DNA of 64,000 nucleotides from Phycisphaerales bacterium. Its GTDB lineage: Bacteria; Planctomycetota; Phycisphaerae; UBA1845; UTPLA1. The stretch lies in the NCBI GenBank assembly GCA_020639075.1, contig JACKHI010000001.1:620001-684000 (forward strand), read 5' to 3'. The position numbers and the translations under genes are program-made. Of this stretch, positions 26,968-37,510 are shown one piece after another (position 1 is the first letter of the stretch; each line of letters begins with the position of its first letter). The notes under the pieces are model-generated. The model was not told the DNA's origin. It saw nothing but the letters and a program-made list of their open reading frames with translations, and searched no databases.

Positions 26968-28719
26968 TCAATTGCACGGAGCAATCTCGTAATTGTCCGG
27001 GCTGTCCACAAACTGACCGTCAGGGTTCGTCAAACGCAACTGGTAAATACCCGCCGGAGCGCCGGTGAAGTCAAAATCGGCGCCGACGGACATCGGGTCG
27101 AAGACTTCGGAGCTGACCGGGAGGATATCCGGCAGTGAATCATGCACGAAACGGACATCCGCCTGCGTGGAGAAGTGATCGCCGAAAATGATGAACTGAT
27201 ACGTTGTCTGCTGATCGTTGCAGAACGGCGGCGTTTGACTGAACACGAACTCAATCGTCGGAGCCGGCACCGCCGGACATACGCTGCACGGAATTCCGAC
27301 ACCGCCAAATGTACCGCCGAGAACGTTCGTGCATTCCTCCTCAGAAACGAGCAAACACGGGGCATCTGTGAAACAACAGGCCCCCGAGGCGACGGGAGAC
27401 AGAATCGCCTGGACAAACGGCCCCACGTCGAGACCGTCGGTGTCGCCGTCCTGGTTGATATCGGATCGAGTCACGTGAACGGGTTGCATCGGCTCGCCGA
27501 CCAACGCGGCGGCAAACGGCGGAATGTCGAGCAGATCGACGGCGCCGTCGGCGTTGATATCACCGAACTGCACTGCCGACGGATTCCAAACCTCCATGAA
27601 ATACGGCCGCGTTCCGGCGAATACCGGATCGCCGTCGCCGATGGGAATCATCGAACCATCGAGCATCAAGCTGTATTCCAGGATGCCGGCTTCAAGGTCG
27701 AGGCTGTGGTTGCGCGTCACCAGCAGGTAATTGCTGAAGAGTTGAATTGACTCAAAGATCCCGAACCCGCCGATGCTGAAGCCGAAACCCGAATCGAACA
27801 GGGTGCCGTCGTCCGCACTGACGAGGAAGGACCTGACTCTTTCAGTCGCACCGTGAAAAACAACCGCCACACCACCGGGCGAAACGACAATGTCGCTTGG
27901 GGGGCCGTCCGGCGTAATGAACGGGCTGAAGGGCAACGGCGAGAGCATACCCGTCACTTGATCGACTTCGAATCCCTGAATCGAGTCGGAGCCGCCGCCC
28001 GAGACCATGTAGAGGTACTTGCCGTCGCGGGTCATGTCTATGTCAAGCGCGTATGGCGACACCGTCAACTGCTGCAGCAGTGACAGGGTTCCATCCGGCG
28101 CAATATTGAATGCCCTCAGCGAATTCGTACCGCTCTGCGGCGAATCCGGTACATACACTACGGGCAGCGTCGGATGGAGCTTGAGGTTCGTCGAGAAAAC
28201 ACCCGTCCGGGCGTCATCGATGGGAAGAATCTTCTGGGGCTGTGCGGCGGATTCGTCAAAGCGATAGGTCCAGACGCCGCTGTTGCCGTTTCTCGTTTCG
28301 AGGACGATCAGCGTCTCGTCATCCAACCATTCGATCTCGAACGGCGAGCTCTGGACGGTTACGACCGCATACATCGTCAGCGACGCATCCGGATTGACGG
28401 TGAAGATGATTAGATCCTCGTTCGTCAACGCCGACGCGTGCCCGACTGCCAGGTAACGTCCGGACGGCGACAACGCCAGCTCATACGGGTCATCGTTGGT
28501 GAAGTAGGTGCCGACCGGCGTTAGCGTGCCGTCCAAAGCAACAGTAAAGGACCTGACTGAGGCAAAGTTGCCGAACTGCGGCGCCGTTGAGATAGAATCC
28601 GTCACAAACAGGGCAGGCAGGATCGATTGACCCATCAGGTTTCGAGTCGGCGTGATGAACAGCAGGGTGAAAAGAACAGCGGGCGCGATCCAGACGCGCA
28701 TCGATACGGTATGCTTCAC
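26968..28719 (-). CDS. Exported lactonase-like beta-propeller with dockerin-like loops
   Basis: The chosen start is the GTG at 28719, since CAGGAG lies nine bases upstream and a signal peptide (MRVWIAPAVLFTLLFITP, ending MGQS) begins right after; the product has 583 residues. Residues about 30-370 form a seven-bladed propeller of the YncE/lactonase type (YELALSPSGRYLAVGHAS, DIDMTRDGKYLYMVSGGGSD, SDIVVSPGGVAV). Two calcium loops of dockerin type I follow near 385 and 417 (DINADGAVDLLDIPPFA, DINQDGDTDGLDVGPFV). A Cys-rich segment (CCFTDAPCLL...EEEC...CSVCP) and a final IPT-like beta domain (QTTYQFIIFGDHFSTQADVRF) close the protein. Probably a surface carbohydrate- or lactone-linked protein; catalysis is not evident. 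Confidence 0.75.
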   Translation of the reverse strand: MKHTVSMRVWIAPAVLFTLLFITPTRNLMGQSILPALFVTDSISTAPQFGNFASVRSFTVALDGTLTPVGTYFTNDDPYELALSPSGRYLAVGHASALTNEDLIIFTVNPDASLTMYAVVTVQSSPFEIEWLDDETLIVLETRNGNSGVWTYRFDESAAQPQKILPIDDARTGVFSTNLKLHPTLPVVYVPDSPQSGTNSLRAFNIAPDGTLSLLQQLTVSPYALDIDMTRDGKYLYMVSGGGSDSIQGFEVDQVTGMLSPLPFSPFITPDGPPSDIVVSPGGVAVVFHGATERVRSFLVSADDGTLFDSGFGFSIGGFGIFESIQLFSNYLLVTRNHSLDLEAGILEYSLMLDGSMIPIGDGDPVFAGTRPYFMEVWNPSAVQFGDINADGAVDLLDIPPFAAALVGEPMQPVHVTRSDINQDGDTDGLDVGPFVQAILSPVASGACCFTDAPCLLVSEEECTNVLGGTFGGVGIPCSVCPAVPAPTIEFVFSQTPPFCNDQQTTYQFIIFGDHFSTQADVRFVHDSLPDILPVSSEVFDPMSVGADFDFTGAPAGIYQLRLTNPDGQFVDSPDNYEIAPCN

Positions 28720-29602
28720 GGTAGCCAACTCCTGACCCCATCGGTGGCGCCGGGGCCTGTCACTTCGTACTGGTCCACCTGTGCTCGCCGAACGCATGAT
28801 AGTGTAACTGCATTCATCAGTGCAACGATATCAGCAAGGATTCGCAACGAGTTGCAAGATCAGCAAAGTTCCGACCGCCGGAAACCGTGCAAATACGCCG
28901 CAAAAGTCGATTCCGTTTTGACAAGCCGTCGATCTCGGGCCATGGAGATGCACGGTCGACGTGCCAGACGGCCCCCTGCGTGTTAACGATTCGGTATGTT
29001 ATGAGTGGTCGAAATGCTTGACATTCGAAAGTGAACTGCCATACATTGGGGCTTCCGACACCATGGGGGCGCATGCCTGCGCTGATCCGAGCCGAAATCG
29101 GGTCCTGCGAATCGACCGATCGGGACCTGGATATGTTGGTGGCGAGCCGGCAATTTGTTCTGTCATGGGGCTGCGAAAGAGCCACATTTCGTGATGGAAA
29201 ATGCGTGAAGGGAGCCACTGAAATCGCGCGTCCAATTGACGAATCCGCGTTGCGAAGTGCGCACGGCCGGGGCATGACTTGCCGTGCTTCGCAAACAAGC
29301 ACGCGGTCCGACACGAAATCAGCTTCGCCTTTGCGAAGTCGACAACCAAGGGCAGCATTCGTCCAATGTGACCGATCCCCTCGCCCCACTCACACGATTC
29401 ATCCAACCCAGATCATACGTAATACCGCACGTGCAACGCCCAGGAGCTCGTTGATCGGGTTTCCGGCGTTCCATCGATCGAAATCAGGATGCAAGCCGCG
29501 GCCAGTCGCGGATTCTGTCGGCCGAATTTCGGAGGTTTGGCGACACAAGGAATAACGAGTTCGGCGGACACGATCGCCGGGCGATTTTGAGAGGAGAAGC
29601 AG
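28720..29602. other. Long divergent intergenic region
   Basis: Roughly 880 bases without a convincing gene. Frames at 28817-29389 (minus) and 29031-29555 (plus) have coding-unlike composition and no ribosome site. A candidate sigma-70 type promoter on the plus strand is listed separately. The 3' end of the region holds AGGAG six bases before the ATG of the 1700-residue protein. Confidence 0.45.
29018..29047 (+). promoter_or_regulatory. Candidate -35/-10 promoter
   Basis: A perfect TTGACA lies at 29018-29023, followed after 18 bases by TACATT (29042-29047, four of six matches to TATAAT). It would start transcription near 29054, leaving a leader of about 550 bases before the giant exported protein gene. 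Visual match only. Confidence 0.35.
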
Positions 29603-32600
29603 ATGTTAGGCATAAGGCGTAGTGTTGCATGTATCGCCGGTTTGGCGCTCGCCGTGTCGGCGACCGCTGTTCAGGCCCAACTCGTTGTCGGCCCGCTCAA
29701 CGGAACCGAATCACTCTATTACCTTGACGTTTCGACCAACCCGGCAGGCGTATCCGTTATTCTCGATCTTGAAGACACGGATATCGTCGCCGACGGCATT
29801 TACGGCGTATCGGTCGACAACGCGAATCGCACGATCTACTTCAACGTCGGCGATTTTCCTCTGAGTGAACTCTACTCGGTCCATTACGACGACCTGGCCC
29901 TCGATTTCTCCGGCCATCTGAGGCCCAGGAAGGTCGCGGACCTAAGATTTTCAGACAATCAGATTCTCAACGGTCTCGCCTTCGATCCAAACACCGGCAC
30001 GCTGTACGCGGTGGACGACTTCCAGAGCACAACAGGCGGCGGTCCGGAGGGAATCTACTCGATCAACCTCGCGACGGGAGTGACAACGCTCGTCGTTGAT
30101 CTTTCCGTGGGGAGTTCGTCAAACTGGCAGATCCGCGGAATCGATTTCAATCCTGTCGACAACCTTCTATACGCCATCAATATCGATTCAACGCCGAACG
30201 GGATCGGTTTGTTCAGCATCGACGTCAACGGCGCCGGCACCATCACGCCCGTGGTCGCCCTGACGGGCACCAACAAGACCGGACTCGCGATCGGCGACAA
30301 CAAGGCTTACATCGTTCCGGACGATCCTGGCGATATCGAGGTATACAACCTCACAACGATGTCCTTCGAAACGCCGATCACGGGCACACCTTGGTTGGGG
30401 TCACAACTTGACAACGGCGCCGGATGGGCGCCGGATTTCCCTGCGACCGGCCCGTTGCCCGGCGCCAACTTCTGCACCGACATAACGGCGGACGTCGCGG
30501 CGGGACTTGAAGTCGAGGCCGGCAGTGGCCAGATCAATTACACAGTCACGACCGCCAATTGTGGTCCGGACAACGCGGCAAGCGGTTCTTACACAATTGT
30601 CCTGTCGGGCAGCGCCGCCGCGACGGCGACGATTTCGAACCTTGTTTCATCCAGCGGCTTGGCCGTCGAAGGTCCGACGGGCACGATTACCGCCACTCTG
30701 ACGCCGATGCCGTTCGCAAGTTCCGACACAATCACATTCACAGTCACAGTCGGCGATCCCGGCGATCTGGCAGTCACTGTGGACTGGAACCCCGACATGG
30801 GTTCGACGGACCCGTACCTTGGAAACAACACGGCATCTATTGCTCATAGTGTTCGCGTGTTCCCAGCGATCCACACGATCTTCACTTCGGAACCGGGGTA
30901 TCCAGGCTCGACAGCGCCGACGATCGGCGGCAACTTCTCGTCGTTCGTGCAGTACGCTCGCAGCCCCGACGGCCGGTACATTACGTTCTGGGCCGACACG
31001 GACCTGGCATCATCGGATCAGGCGTTGTTCCTCGGAGACAACGATGTTTATGCCGCGATCGTGCAGGAGGATGTGACAGACCTCGGCGGCGGCGAAACGG
31101 TCGACTTCCCCTCGACATTATCCGACACGAAGGCAAGCGTGAACAACGCAGGCGACGTCGCATTCAGCAACAACACGAACGGCAGCAGCACCAGCGACGA
31201 GGTCATTGCCGTGTCCAATAGCTCCGGTACGGCGTTCACCGTCATTGCGCGTGAAGGCAACGCGATTCCGGCACTTGCAGGACAAAACTATGGAACAGAT
31301 CTCCAATCGCCCAATATCACGGCAGCGGGCACAGTCGGGTTCATGAACGCAACGACTGCCGGCAAGCTTCTGCTCGAAAACGGCACAATCGCCGTCATGG
31401 AAGCCGACGTCACAATCCCGGGCAACCAGGCCGGCGGCGGGATGGAGACGTGGGACAATACCGATACCGAAGCGTTCTGGACGGACGCTGTCGGCTCGAG
31501 CTGGCTGGTAACAGGCGATCTGAACGGCAGCACAACGACCGAAGACATCCTTGTGGTCGACGGAAACGTCGTTCTGCAGAAGGGCTTCGGCGTGACCGGC
31601 CTGACGGGGACGATCCCCACCTTCAGTTCGACGGCCGGCGTCATCGAAGCAAAGATGGAGAGCAACGGGGACTGGTTTGTTCGAGGCACCACATCCGACG
31701 CCGATCAGGACTTCCTGCTCAAGGGTCACGGCGGCAGCTACGTCGTCGCGGAAAAATGGGGCGACGAGATCGTCTCCGGAACCGGTGAGCACTGGTCGGA
31801 TTCCTTCGGCACCGAAAGCTGGAGCCGAACGTTTATCTCGGTCGCCGGAAACAACCAGGGCGACTACATCGTCACTGGGCGAACCGACAACGCGAATGCA
31901 GGTCGCAACACGGTGGCCGTGCTCGTGCGAGCCGAAGACGGCACACGCGAAGTCGTGCTTCGCGAGGGAGATCCCGTCGACCTCGACGGCAACGGCGTAT
32001 TCGATGACAACATCTGGGTGCGATTCTTCGAAGAAGGCGACGCGTTGCTGATGGACAACGGCCTCGCCTACCTTGAAATCGATATCACAAACGTTCCCCC
32101 GGGCACCGCGACCGGGACGAGCATCGGCGAGGCCTTCGTTCGCCTGCCGGTGAACACGTCGCCGGTGCCGACGGGCGCGGACGTGCTGGTCACGAAGGTC
32201 GCCGACACGACGTTTGTCGATCGCGTCGGTAATGCGATCACCTACACGGTCAACGTCTGCAACCTGGGTCCGGATGACGCATTGAACGTCATGATGAACG
32301 ACACGCTTCCGGCGGAAGTGATGTTCTCGTCTGCGACAAACGGCGCGACGGAGTCCGGCGGCGTCGTTTCCGCGAACATCGGTACACTTGCGGCCTTCGC
32401 CTGCGAGAGTTTCGACATCACCGTCGTGACCATCGCGGAGGGCATGCCGACGAACACGGCGACCGCGACATCCAGCACATCTGATCCGGATGCCGGCAAT
32501 AACTCCGGCTCCGTCAGCGTGACGATCGAGAATCAGGTGGATGTCGGCGTCACAAAGATCGACAACGGCGGCGCCGCGGTCGGCGTGAACTACGACTACA

Positions 32601-34705
32601 CAGTCACTGTGACGAACGCCGGACCGGCGGATGCAACGAACGTCGTGGTCAGCGACAACCTGCCGAACGAAGTGAGTTACGTCAGTTCGTCCTTGACGGA
32701 TACCAACGCGGATCCCGACATCGTGGACGTCACGATTCCGATGATCCCGGCCGGCGGCCAGGTCGTTTACACGATCACGGTCACCGCCAACGTACAGGCC
32801 CTTGTCGAAAACAACATCAGCATCGTCAGCCTCAATGAAGTTGACACAAACCCGGCGAACGACTCGTTCCTGCTGGAGACGATCAACGGCGACGTGGCCA
32901 ATCTGCAGATCACGAAGGCGGACAGCGGCCTGACACGGCTCGGCGACGACATCACGTACACCATTGACGTGACGAATCTCGGCCCGGGCCCGGCAAACAA
33001 CGTCCTCGTGACGGAAACGCTGCCGGCGGGCGCGACGCTCGTCTCTGTGTCGGTCCCCTACGTCGAAAACACGCCGGGGATCCTGGAGATCAGCTACGCG
33101 TCGATTCTCAACGGAGCTTCCGAGCCGATCACGATCGTCCTGACGCCACTTACTGCGGGAACGTACGTTAATACAGTGACAGTGACCTCGGATGAGATTG
33201 ATCCGGATGACGGAAACAACACCGCAATCACGGTTACACGCGTTGGCGACTTCCGAGACATACAGCTGATCTACTCGGAGATTTCGGGCGATCCGACGGC
33301 CGTCGTTCCCGGCGCACTGGATGAAAGCGGTCTGCCGGTATTCGCCGAGTTCGACACGATCGGAGAGCTCAAGGTCAGTCCTGACGGGTCGGCGTGGTGG
33401 CTTGCCGGCGGGTCCAATCAATCGACGAGTTTTGACGACGTCATCATCGTTGGCGGCGGCATCACTGGATCCGTAATTATGCAGCAGGGGCAACCTGTTC
33501 CTGGAAGCGTGGATGGGGAGATCTGGAGTTTCCTCAGTACGGACGGCGACGCCGGCTTCAACAACAACAATGATGTGGCGTTCGCCCCCCGAGCGACGGG
33601 AGGATCCACTTCCCTCGACGACGAGAAGATTGTGACCTATATCAACGGCGTGCTGTCGGTTCCGTACAAGCAGGGAGATACGATTTCCGGCGCCCTGACG
33701 CTCGGAGACGTCCCTGCGCCGACTGCGGCGTTGGGTAACTCGATGGGAATGGTGCGCCTGCTCGATAACAACTCGGTTCGATACCGTGTATCACCGGTCT
33801 CGAACGTGAATGCGGCCTACTATCCGATCATCGGTGAGGATCTGGCTGTGTTCATTCAGTGTGGAGCAACGGCCATCGACGGCGCACGCTGGGATGATAT
33901 CGTATCGAACGGGACGACCGACGTATTCGACTCGACGCCCGACGGCAACCACTATATCGCCATCGGAAACGACGACGGCCCGACGACGACGGATGGAATC
34001 TGTGTGTACGACGGCGTGGTTCAGCTCCGAGAAGGATCCACTGTCGGCTCCTTGGGGCCGATCGCGAACCTCTTTACGACGCGACTCGTTGCCTCCGGCG
34101 ACTGGTTCTGCCGCGGCGACGACGCTGCGGGCGACGACTTTGTCGTTCGCAACGGTGTCGTGATTGCCCAGACCGGCGACTCGCTCATCGGCGGCGCTGA
34201 AATCTGGGGGAATTCCATCGGCGAGATGGATGGAAACCGCGTCGGCGACTACATCGTCGGCGGAAGCACCAGCGAGCCGGATTCAAACTATGACACTGTG
34301 CTCGTGATGAATGGCGACACACTCGTGCTCCGCGAAGGAGATCCCATCGACGTCGACGGCAACGGGCAGTTCGATGACAACGTGTTCATCGGCAGCTTCC
34401 AGCCGAACGACACGTTCATCACGGATGATCGACTCGTCCTGGCGCTCGTTACGCTGCGTAACGACGGCGGCTCGAGTCTTGGCGATGCGTTCATCCGGGT
34501 TCAGTTGCCGACAGGCTGCCCGACGATCGCGGGCGACGTGGACGGCGATGGCGACGGCGACGGCGACGACGTTCAGGGCGCAGTGATCTGCATCCTGACG
34601 AACGGCGCCAGCGGCGGCGCCTGCGAGTGCATCGACTACGACAACAGCGGAACGCCCGACGTCGGTGATATTGCCGCCTTCGTGGCCGACCTGCTGGACA
34701 ACTAA
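29603..34705 (+). CDS. Giant exported protein with DUF11 repeats, duplicated domain and dockerin loops
   Basis: The product has 1700 residues. AGGAG six bases upstream decides the start. Residues 1-26 are a signal peptide (ending AVQAQ). Residues 27-290 look like a propeller-type region (YGVSVDNANRTIYFN, NGLAFDPNTGTLYAVD). Residues about 290-420 are a beta-sandwich of DUF11 character. Residues 423-855 and 1218-1640 are two copies of one domain, sharing LREGDP-DGNG-FDDN and GDYIVxG segments. Between them sit three DUF11 repeats (858-975, 976-1095, 1098-1215), each with VTKADSG...ITYTV-V-N-GP--A-NV-V-DTLP. The C-terminus carries two dockerin-like loops (DVDGDGDGDGDDVQ, DYDNSGTPDVGDI). DUF11 sandwiches are adhesion or surface repeats. 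Probably a secreted surface protein. Confidence 0.85.
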   Translation: MLGIRRSVACIAGLALAVSATAVQAQLVVGPLNGTESLYYLDVSTNPAGVSVILDLEDTDIVADGIYGVSVDNANRTIYFNVGDFPLSELYSVHYDDLALDFSGHLRPRKVADLRFSDNQILNGLAFDPNTGTLYAVDDFQSTTGGGPEGIYSINLATGVTTLVVDLSVGSSSNWQIRGIDFNPVDNLLYAINIDSTPNGIGLFSIDVNGAGTITPVVALTGTNKTGLAIGDNKAYIVPDDPGDIEVYNLTTMSFETPITGTPWLGSQLDNGAGWAPDFPATGPLPGANFCTDITADVAAGLEVEAGSGQINYTVTTANCGPDNAASGSYTIVLSGSAAATATISNLVSSSGLAVEGPTGTITATLTPMPFASSDTITFTVTVGDPGDLAVTVDWNPDMGSTDPYLGNNTASIAHSVRVFPAIHTIFTSEPGYPGSTAPTIGGNFSSFVQYARSPDGRYITFWADTDLASSDQALFLGDNDVYAAIVQEDVTDLGGGETVDFPSTLSDTKASVNNAGDVAFSNNTNGSSTSDEVIAVSNSSGTAFTVIAREGNAIPALAGQNYGTDLQSPNITAAGTVGFMNATTAGKLLLENGTIAVMEADVTIPGNQAGGGMETWDNTDTEAFWTDAVGSSWLVTGDLNGSTTTEDILVVDGNVVLQKGFGVTGLTGTIPTFSSTAGVIEAKMESNGDWFVRGTTSDADQDFLLKGHGGSYVVAEKWGDEIVSGTGEHWSDSFGTESWSRTFISVAGNNQGDYIVTGRTDNANAGRNTVAVLVRAEDGTREVVLREGDPVDLDGNGVFDDNIWVRFFEEGDALLMDNGLAYLEIDITNVPPGTATGTSIGEAFVRLPVNTSPVPTGADVLVTKVADTTFVDRVGNAITYTVNVCNLGPDDALNVMMNDTLPAEVMFSSATNGATESGGVVSANIGTLAAFACESFDITVVTIAEGMPTNTATATSSTSDPDAGNNSGSVSVTIENQVDVGVTKIDNGGAAVGVNYDYTVTVTNAGPADATNVVVSDNLPNEVSYVSSSLTDTNADPDIVDVTIPMIPAGGQVVYTITVTANVQALVENNISIVSLNEVDTNPANDSFLLETINGDVANLQITKADSGLTRLGDDITYTIDVTNLGPGPANNVLVTETLPAGATLVSVSVPYVENTPGILEISYASILNGASEPITIVLTPLTAGTYVNTVTVTSDEIDPDDGNNTAITVTRVGDFRDIQLIYSEISGDPTAVVPGALDESGLPVFAEFDTIGELKVSPDGSAWWLAGGSNQSTSFDDVIIVGGGITGSVIMQQGQPVPGSVDGEIWSFLSTDGDAGFNNNNDVAFAPRATGGSTSLDDEKIVTYINGVLSVPYKQGDTISGALTLGDVPAPTAALGNSMGMVRLLDNNSVRYRVSPVSNVNAAYYPIIGEDLAVFIQCGATAIDGARWDDIVSNGTTDVFDSTPDGNHYIAIGNDDGPTTTDGICVYDGVVQLREGSTVGSLGPIANLFTTRLVASGDWFCRGDDAAGDDFVVRNGVVIAQTGDSLIGGAEIWGNSIGEMDGNRVGDYIVGGSTSEPDSNYDTVLVMNGDTLVLREGDPIDVDGNGQFDDNVFIGSFQPNDTFITDDRLVLALVTLRNDGGSSLGDAFIRVQLPTGCPTIAGDVDGDGDGDGDDVQGAVICILTNGASGGACECIDYDNSGTPDVGDIAAFVADLLDN

Positions 34706-34779
34706 GGACGCACCGTTGCGGAGGCGCGTCGGTTGACATCGACCGATCGAATCCGCATCCATCGTCTGAGACAATCCGC

Positions 34780-34816
34780 AAGCCCGGTGCGCCCCGACGC
34801 GGTCGCGCCGGGCTTT
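34780..34816 (+). terminator. GC-rich hairpin terminator
   Basis: A 12-bp stem with one G-U pair (AAGCCCGGTGCG with CGCGCCGGGCTT, 12-base loop) lies about 75 bases past the stop of the 1700-residue protein, followed by only a short T-run. It ends the transcript of that gene. The remaining bases up to 34997 contain no other supported feature. Confidence 0.6.
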
Positions 34817-34997
34817 GCGGCTCGATTGACAATTGAGATTCGCGGCGAGCATGGGATTCGGCACGACGGTTGTGCTGTATGCAGAAACCCATCACGCTCG
34901 TCACGCACTCCGCGCCTGGCGGAGAGGACACTCGCTCCATGGATCACTCGTTGAGCTCGCCATCGAGCCGCGGCGGGCATCACGAAGGAGAGAACTC

Positions 34998-37220
34998 ATG
35001 TTTCTGAAGTCACGCCGACGTCGGCAACACGGATGCCCGATCGCGGCCATTGCGGCAGCATTCCTCTTGGCGGGATCGGCGAATGCAGATGCGCCCATGT
35101 CACTCGTCGGGCGACCGGCAACGGAATCGGCAACGCCGATCGCCGTCGCCGAAGTCTCAGGTCAGCCGCTCGCCGAGCTGGTCGAACACGCGCCCGGCGC
35201 CGCATGGATGCGCGTGCGGTTCGAGCGTGTCGATTTTCCGGGTTTCGCACCCGGTCAGGGCGGATATCTGCGGATCACATCGCTGTTCGACGGCGCTGTC
35301 CAGATCCTGGATGCCGATGACTACGAGCGATGGCAGCAATACAGCGCCTATTTCAACGGCGACGCGGTCCGAATCGAGGCGATCAGCCCGATTCGATCGG
35401 GACGTGCGACGCTGCTAATCGCGGAGGTGATTTCCGAATCCTCGGATGACGTCGTCGAATCTGGCGCGCCACGGACGATCTGCGGCGCACTGGATGATCG
35501 TATCCTGTCGAGCGATCCGCGCGTCGCGCGCGTCGTCGTCGCCGAGGGAGATTTCACATCGGTCTGCACTGCAACCATCATCGGCGACGGCAATCGCTGT
35601 TTCCTGACCAGCGGCGGCTGTGCGGGCGCCCTGGGCGCGGGTGTTGTGATCGAATTCAACGCGCCGCTTTCCTATCCGAACGGCGAGACGTTGATCCATC
35701 CCGCCCCGGCCGATCAATACGTGGCTGACGGGGCTTCGGTCCAACGACAGACCGGCGAGGCCGGCGACGACTGGGGTTACTTCGGCTGCTTCCCTAACAG
35801 CACGACGGGTTTGACGCCGTTTGAATCGCAGGGGGAGTACTTCGATCTGGCTGACGAGATTCCCGCCGCGTCGAACCAGACGCTCAGGACATTCGGCAAC
35901 GGCGTCACCGTCCCGCCGGTCTTTCGCACGTGGAGCTTCGTCGCCAAGGAAGTCACGGGACCTTTCGTGGGACAAACCGGCGACGAACTCCGAGTTGTGA
36001 CCGACGCCACATTCGGCGACTCAGGCGCCGCAGTCACGGTCGACGCGACCGGTGAGATGATCGGCATTCTCGTAGACGACGGTTGCGCGGAGTTCGCCGG
36101 CGCAAACCTCGCAACCAGCGTGAATGATTCGAGTCTTCGCAAGGCACTTTCGGCACCAACGGGCGTGTGCATCCCGCTGACGTTCACCTACCCCGGTGGG
36201 CGCCCCGAATTCGTTCACCCGAACGGCGGCACGACGATGCAAGTCGTGGTCACGGGCGCAAACGGCACGATGCCGGCGCCAGACAGCGGACAGTTCCATT
36301 ACAACGCCGGCGACGGTTGGATCACGGAACCGATGCTCGAGCTGTCACCCGGGCTCTACGAAGCCACATTCCCGTCGGCCGTATGTGGCACGTTCATCGA
36401 CTATTACGTGAGCGTCGAAACGTCGGCCGGCGTGCGATTCCCGGATCAGATCGCCGATCCACAGACGACCTTTCGAACGGTTGCGGCAACCGGTATCACG
36501 GTGCTCCACAGCTTTGACTTCGAAGACGGGACCGGCTGGACGCTTCAGGATCTGAACGTGACGGCCGGCGGCTGGGCGCGCGGCATTCCGATGGGTGACG
36601 GCGCGTTGAACGGTCCCGATGCGGATGCTGACGGCTCGGGGCAATGCTGGACGACGGGGCTTGCCGACAACGTCGATCTCGACGGCGGTCCGACGCGCCT
36701 GCGCTCGCCATCATTCAACCTGAGCGCCGCCAACAACCCGTTCCTCTCGTTCGAGGCGTGGTTCACAACCAACGATGCCGTGCTCGACAGGTTCTCTATC
36801 CAGTTTTCCAACAACGGCGGTCTGTCGTTCGCGACTGTCGCCGATTTCGGCGACCAGGGCCCCGGCTGGCAACTGCGCCGATACCGCATTGCGGACTTGG
36901 GAAGTCTGACGTCGAGCATTCGTTTCCGGTTCAACGTGTCCGATCAGCCGAACAACTCGGAGACCGAAGCTGGGCTCGACGCGCTGACGATCATCGACTA
37001 CGCGTGCGACTCCGGCACGAGTTGCACGAAGGGCGATTTCAACGGGGACATGCTGCGCGACGGTCGCGACGTCGCCGGTTTTGCTAATGCGCTTGTCAAC
37101 CCGCCCATGCCAGGCACGACGGCGTTCTGCGCCGCGGACATGGATGACGACGGATCGCTGGAACTGGGCGACGATCTTCAGTCGTTTGTGCAATGCGTGC
37201 TGTTGGCGGACTGCCCCTGA
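34998..37220 (+). CDS. Exported trypsin-fold protein lacking the catalytic His, dockerin C-terminus
   Basis: The ATG at 34998 has GAAGGAG upstream and begins a signal peptide ending GSANA; the product has 740 residues. Residues 155-370 match the S1 protease fold of the paralogue at 39113. The region equal to TAGHC reads TSGGC (204-208), so the catalytic His is replaced by Gly207, while D258 (DDWGYFG) and S342 in GDSGAA are kept. Middle residues 380-480 form a beta domain (HPNGGTTMQVVVTG), 500-660 a further carbohydrate-binding-like or MAM-like beta-sandwich (LHSFDFEDGTGWTLQDL), and the last 60 residues hold two dockerin-like loops (GDFNGDMLRDGRDVAGFA, DMDDDGSLELGDDL). It is probably catalytically inactive and may bind peptides or act as a surface adhesin. 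Confidence 0.75.
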   Translation: MFLKSRRRRQHGCPIAAIAAAFLLAGSANADAPMSLVGRPATESATPIAVAEVSGQPLAELVEHAPGAAWMRVRFERVDFPGFAPGQGGYLRITSLFDGAVQILDADDYERWQQYSAYFNGDAVRIEAISPIRSGRATLLIAEVISESSDDVVESGAPRTICGALDDRILSSDPRVARVVVAEGDFTSVCTATIIGDGNRCFLTSGGCAGALGAGVVIEFNAPLSYPNGETLIHPAPADQYVADGASVQRQTGEAGDDWGYFGCFPNSTTGLTPFESQGEYFDLADEIPAASNQTLRTFGNGVTVPPVFRTWSFVAKEVTGPFVGQTGDELRVVTDATFGDSGAAVTVDATGEMIGILVDDGCAEFAGANLATSVNDSSLRKALSAPTGVCIPLTFTYPGGRPEFVHPNGGTTMQVVVTGANGTMPAPDSGQFHYNAGDGWITEPMLELSPGLYEATFPSAVCGTFIDYYVSVETSAGVRFPDQIADPQTTFRTVAATGITVLHSFDFEDGTGWTLQDLNVTAGGWARGIPMGDGALNGPDADADGSGQCWTTGLADNVDLDGGPTRLRSPSFNLSAANNPFLSFEAWFTTNDAVLDRFSIQFSNNGGLSFATVADFGDQGPGWQLRRYRIADLGSLTSSIRFRFNVSDQPNNSETEAGLDALTIIDYACDSGTSCTKGDFNGDMLRDGRDVAGFANALVNPPMPGTTAFCAADMDDDGSLELGDDLQSFVQCVLLADCP

Positions 37221-37510
37221 ACGCCGGGCTGCATGATGCGGCGGCCGCGGCGTGCTCGCGTATGCGATCCGTGCCCGCTCAGGGCTACGACAGCCGGGCA
37301 GCGGAGGGTGTGAGCACCGGCGTCTCGCCGATACAAAAGCCGCGCCATTCCGCGATCGCTTGGCGATGATTCATGTTCGCGGCCGACGCGCGCATGGCCC
37401 CACACTCCAAGCAGTGCTTGCCAACCTGTGCCCCCTATTGCCGGATGCAGTTACACGGCAACCGGCACATGGCCTGCCGAAGGGGTTGATTGCGGGCTGC
37501 TAAGGCGAAT

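Noticed and set aside
28817..29555. Two opposite frames of 190 and 174 residues
   Set aside because: Both are rich in Arg, Ser and Cys, have no domain or ribosome site, and overlap each other on opposite strands.
31118..33493. 791-residue antisense frame within the DUF11 protein gene
   Set aside because: High Arg, Asp, Val and His content and absence of any domain are typical of the shadow frame of a repeated GC-rich gene.
37252..37503. 83-residue plus-strand frame
   Set aside because: No ribosome site, no recognisable domain, and composition like the opposite strand of non-coding sequence.
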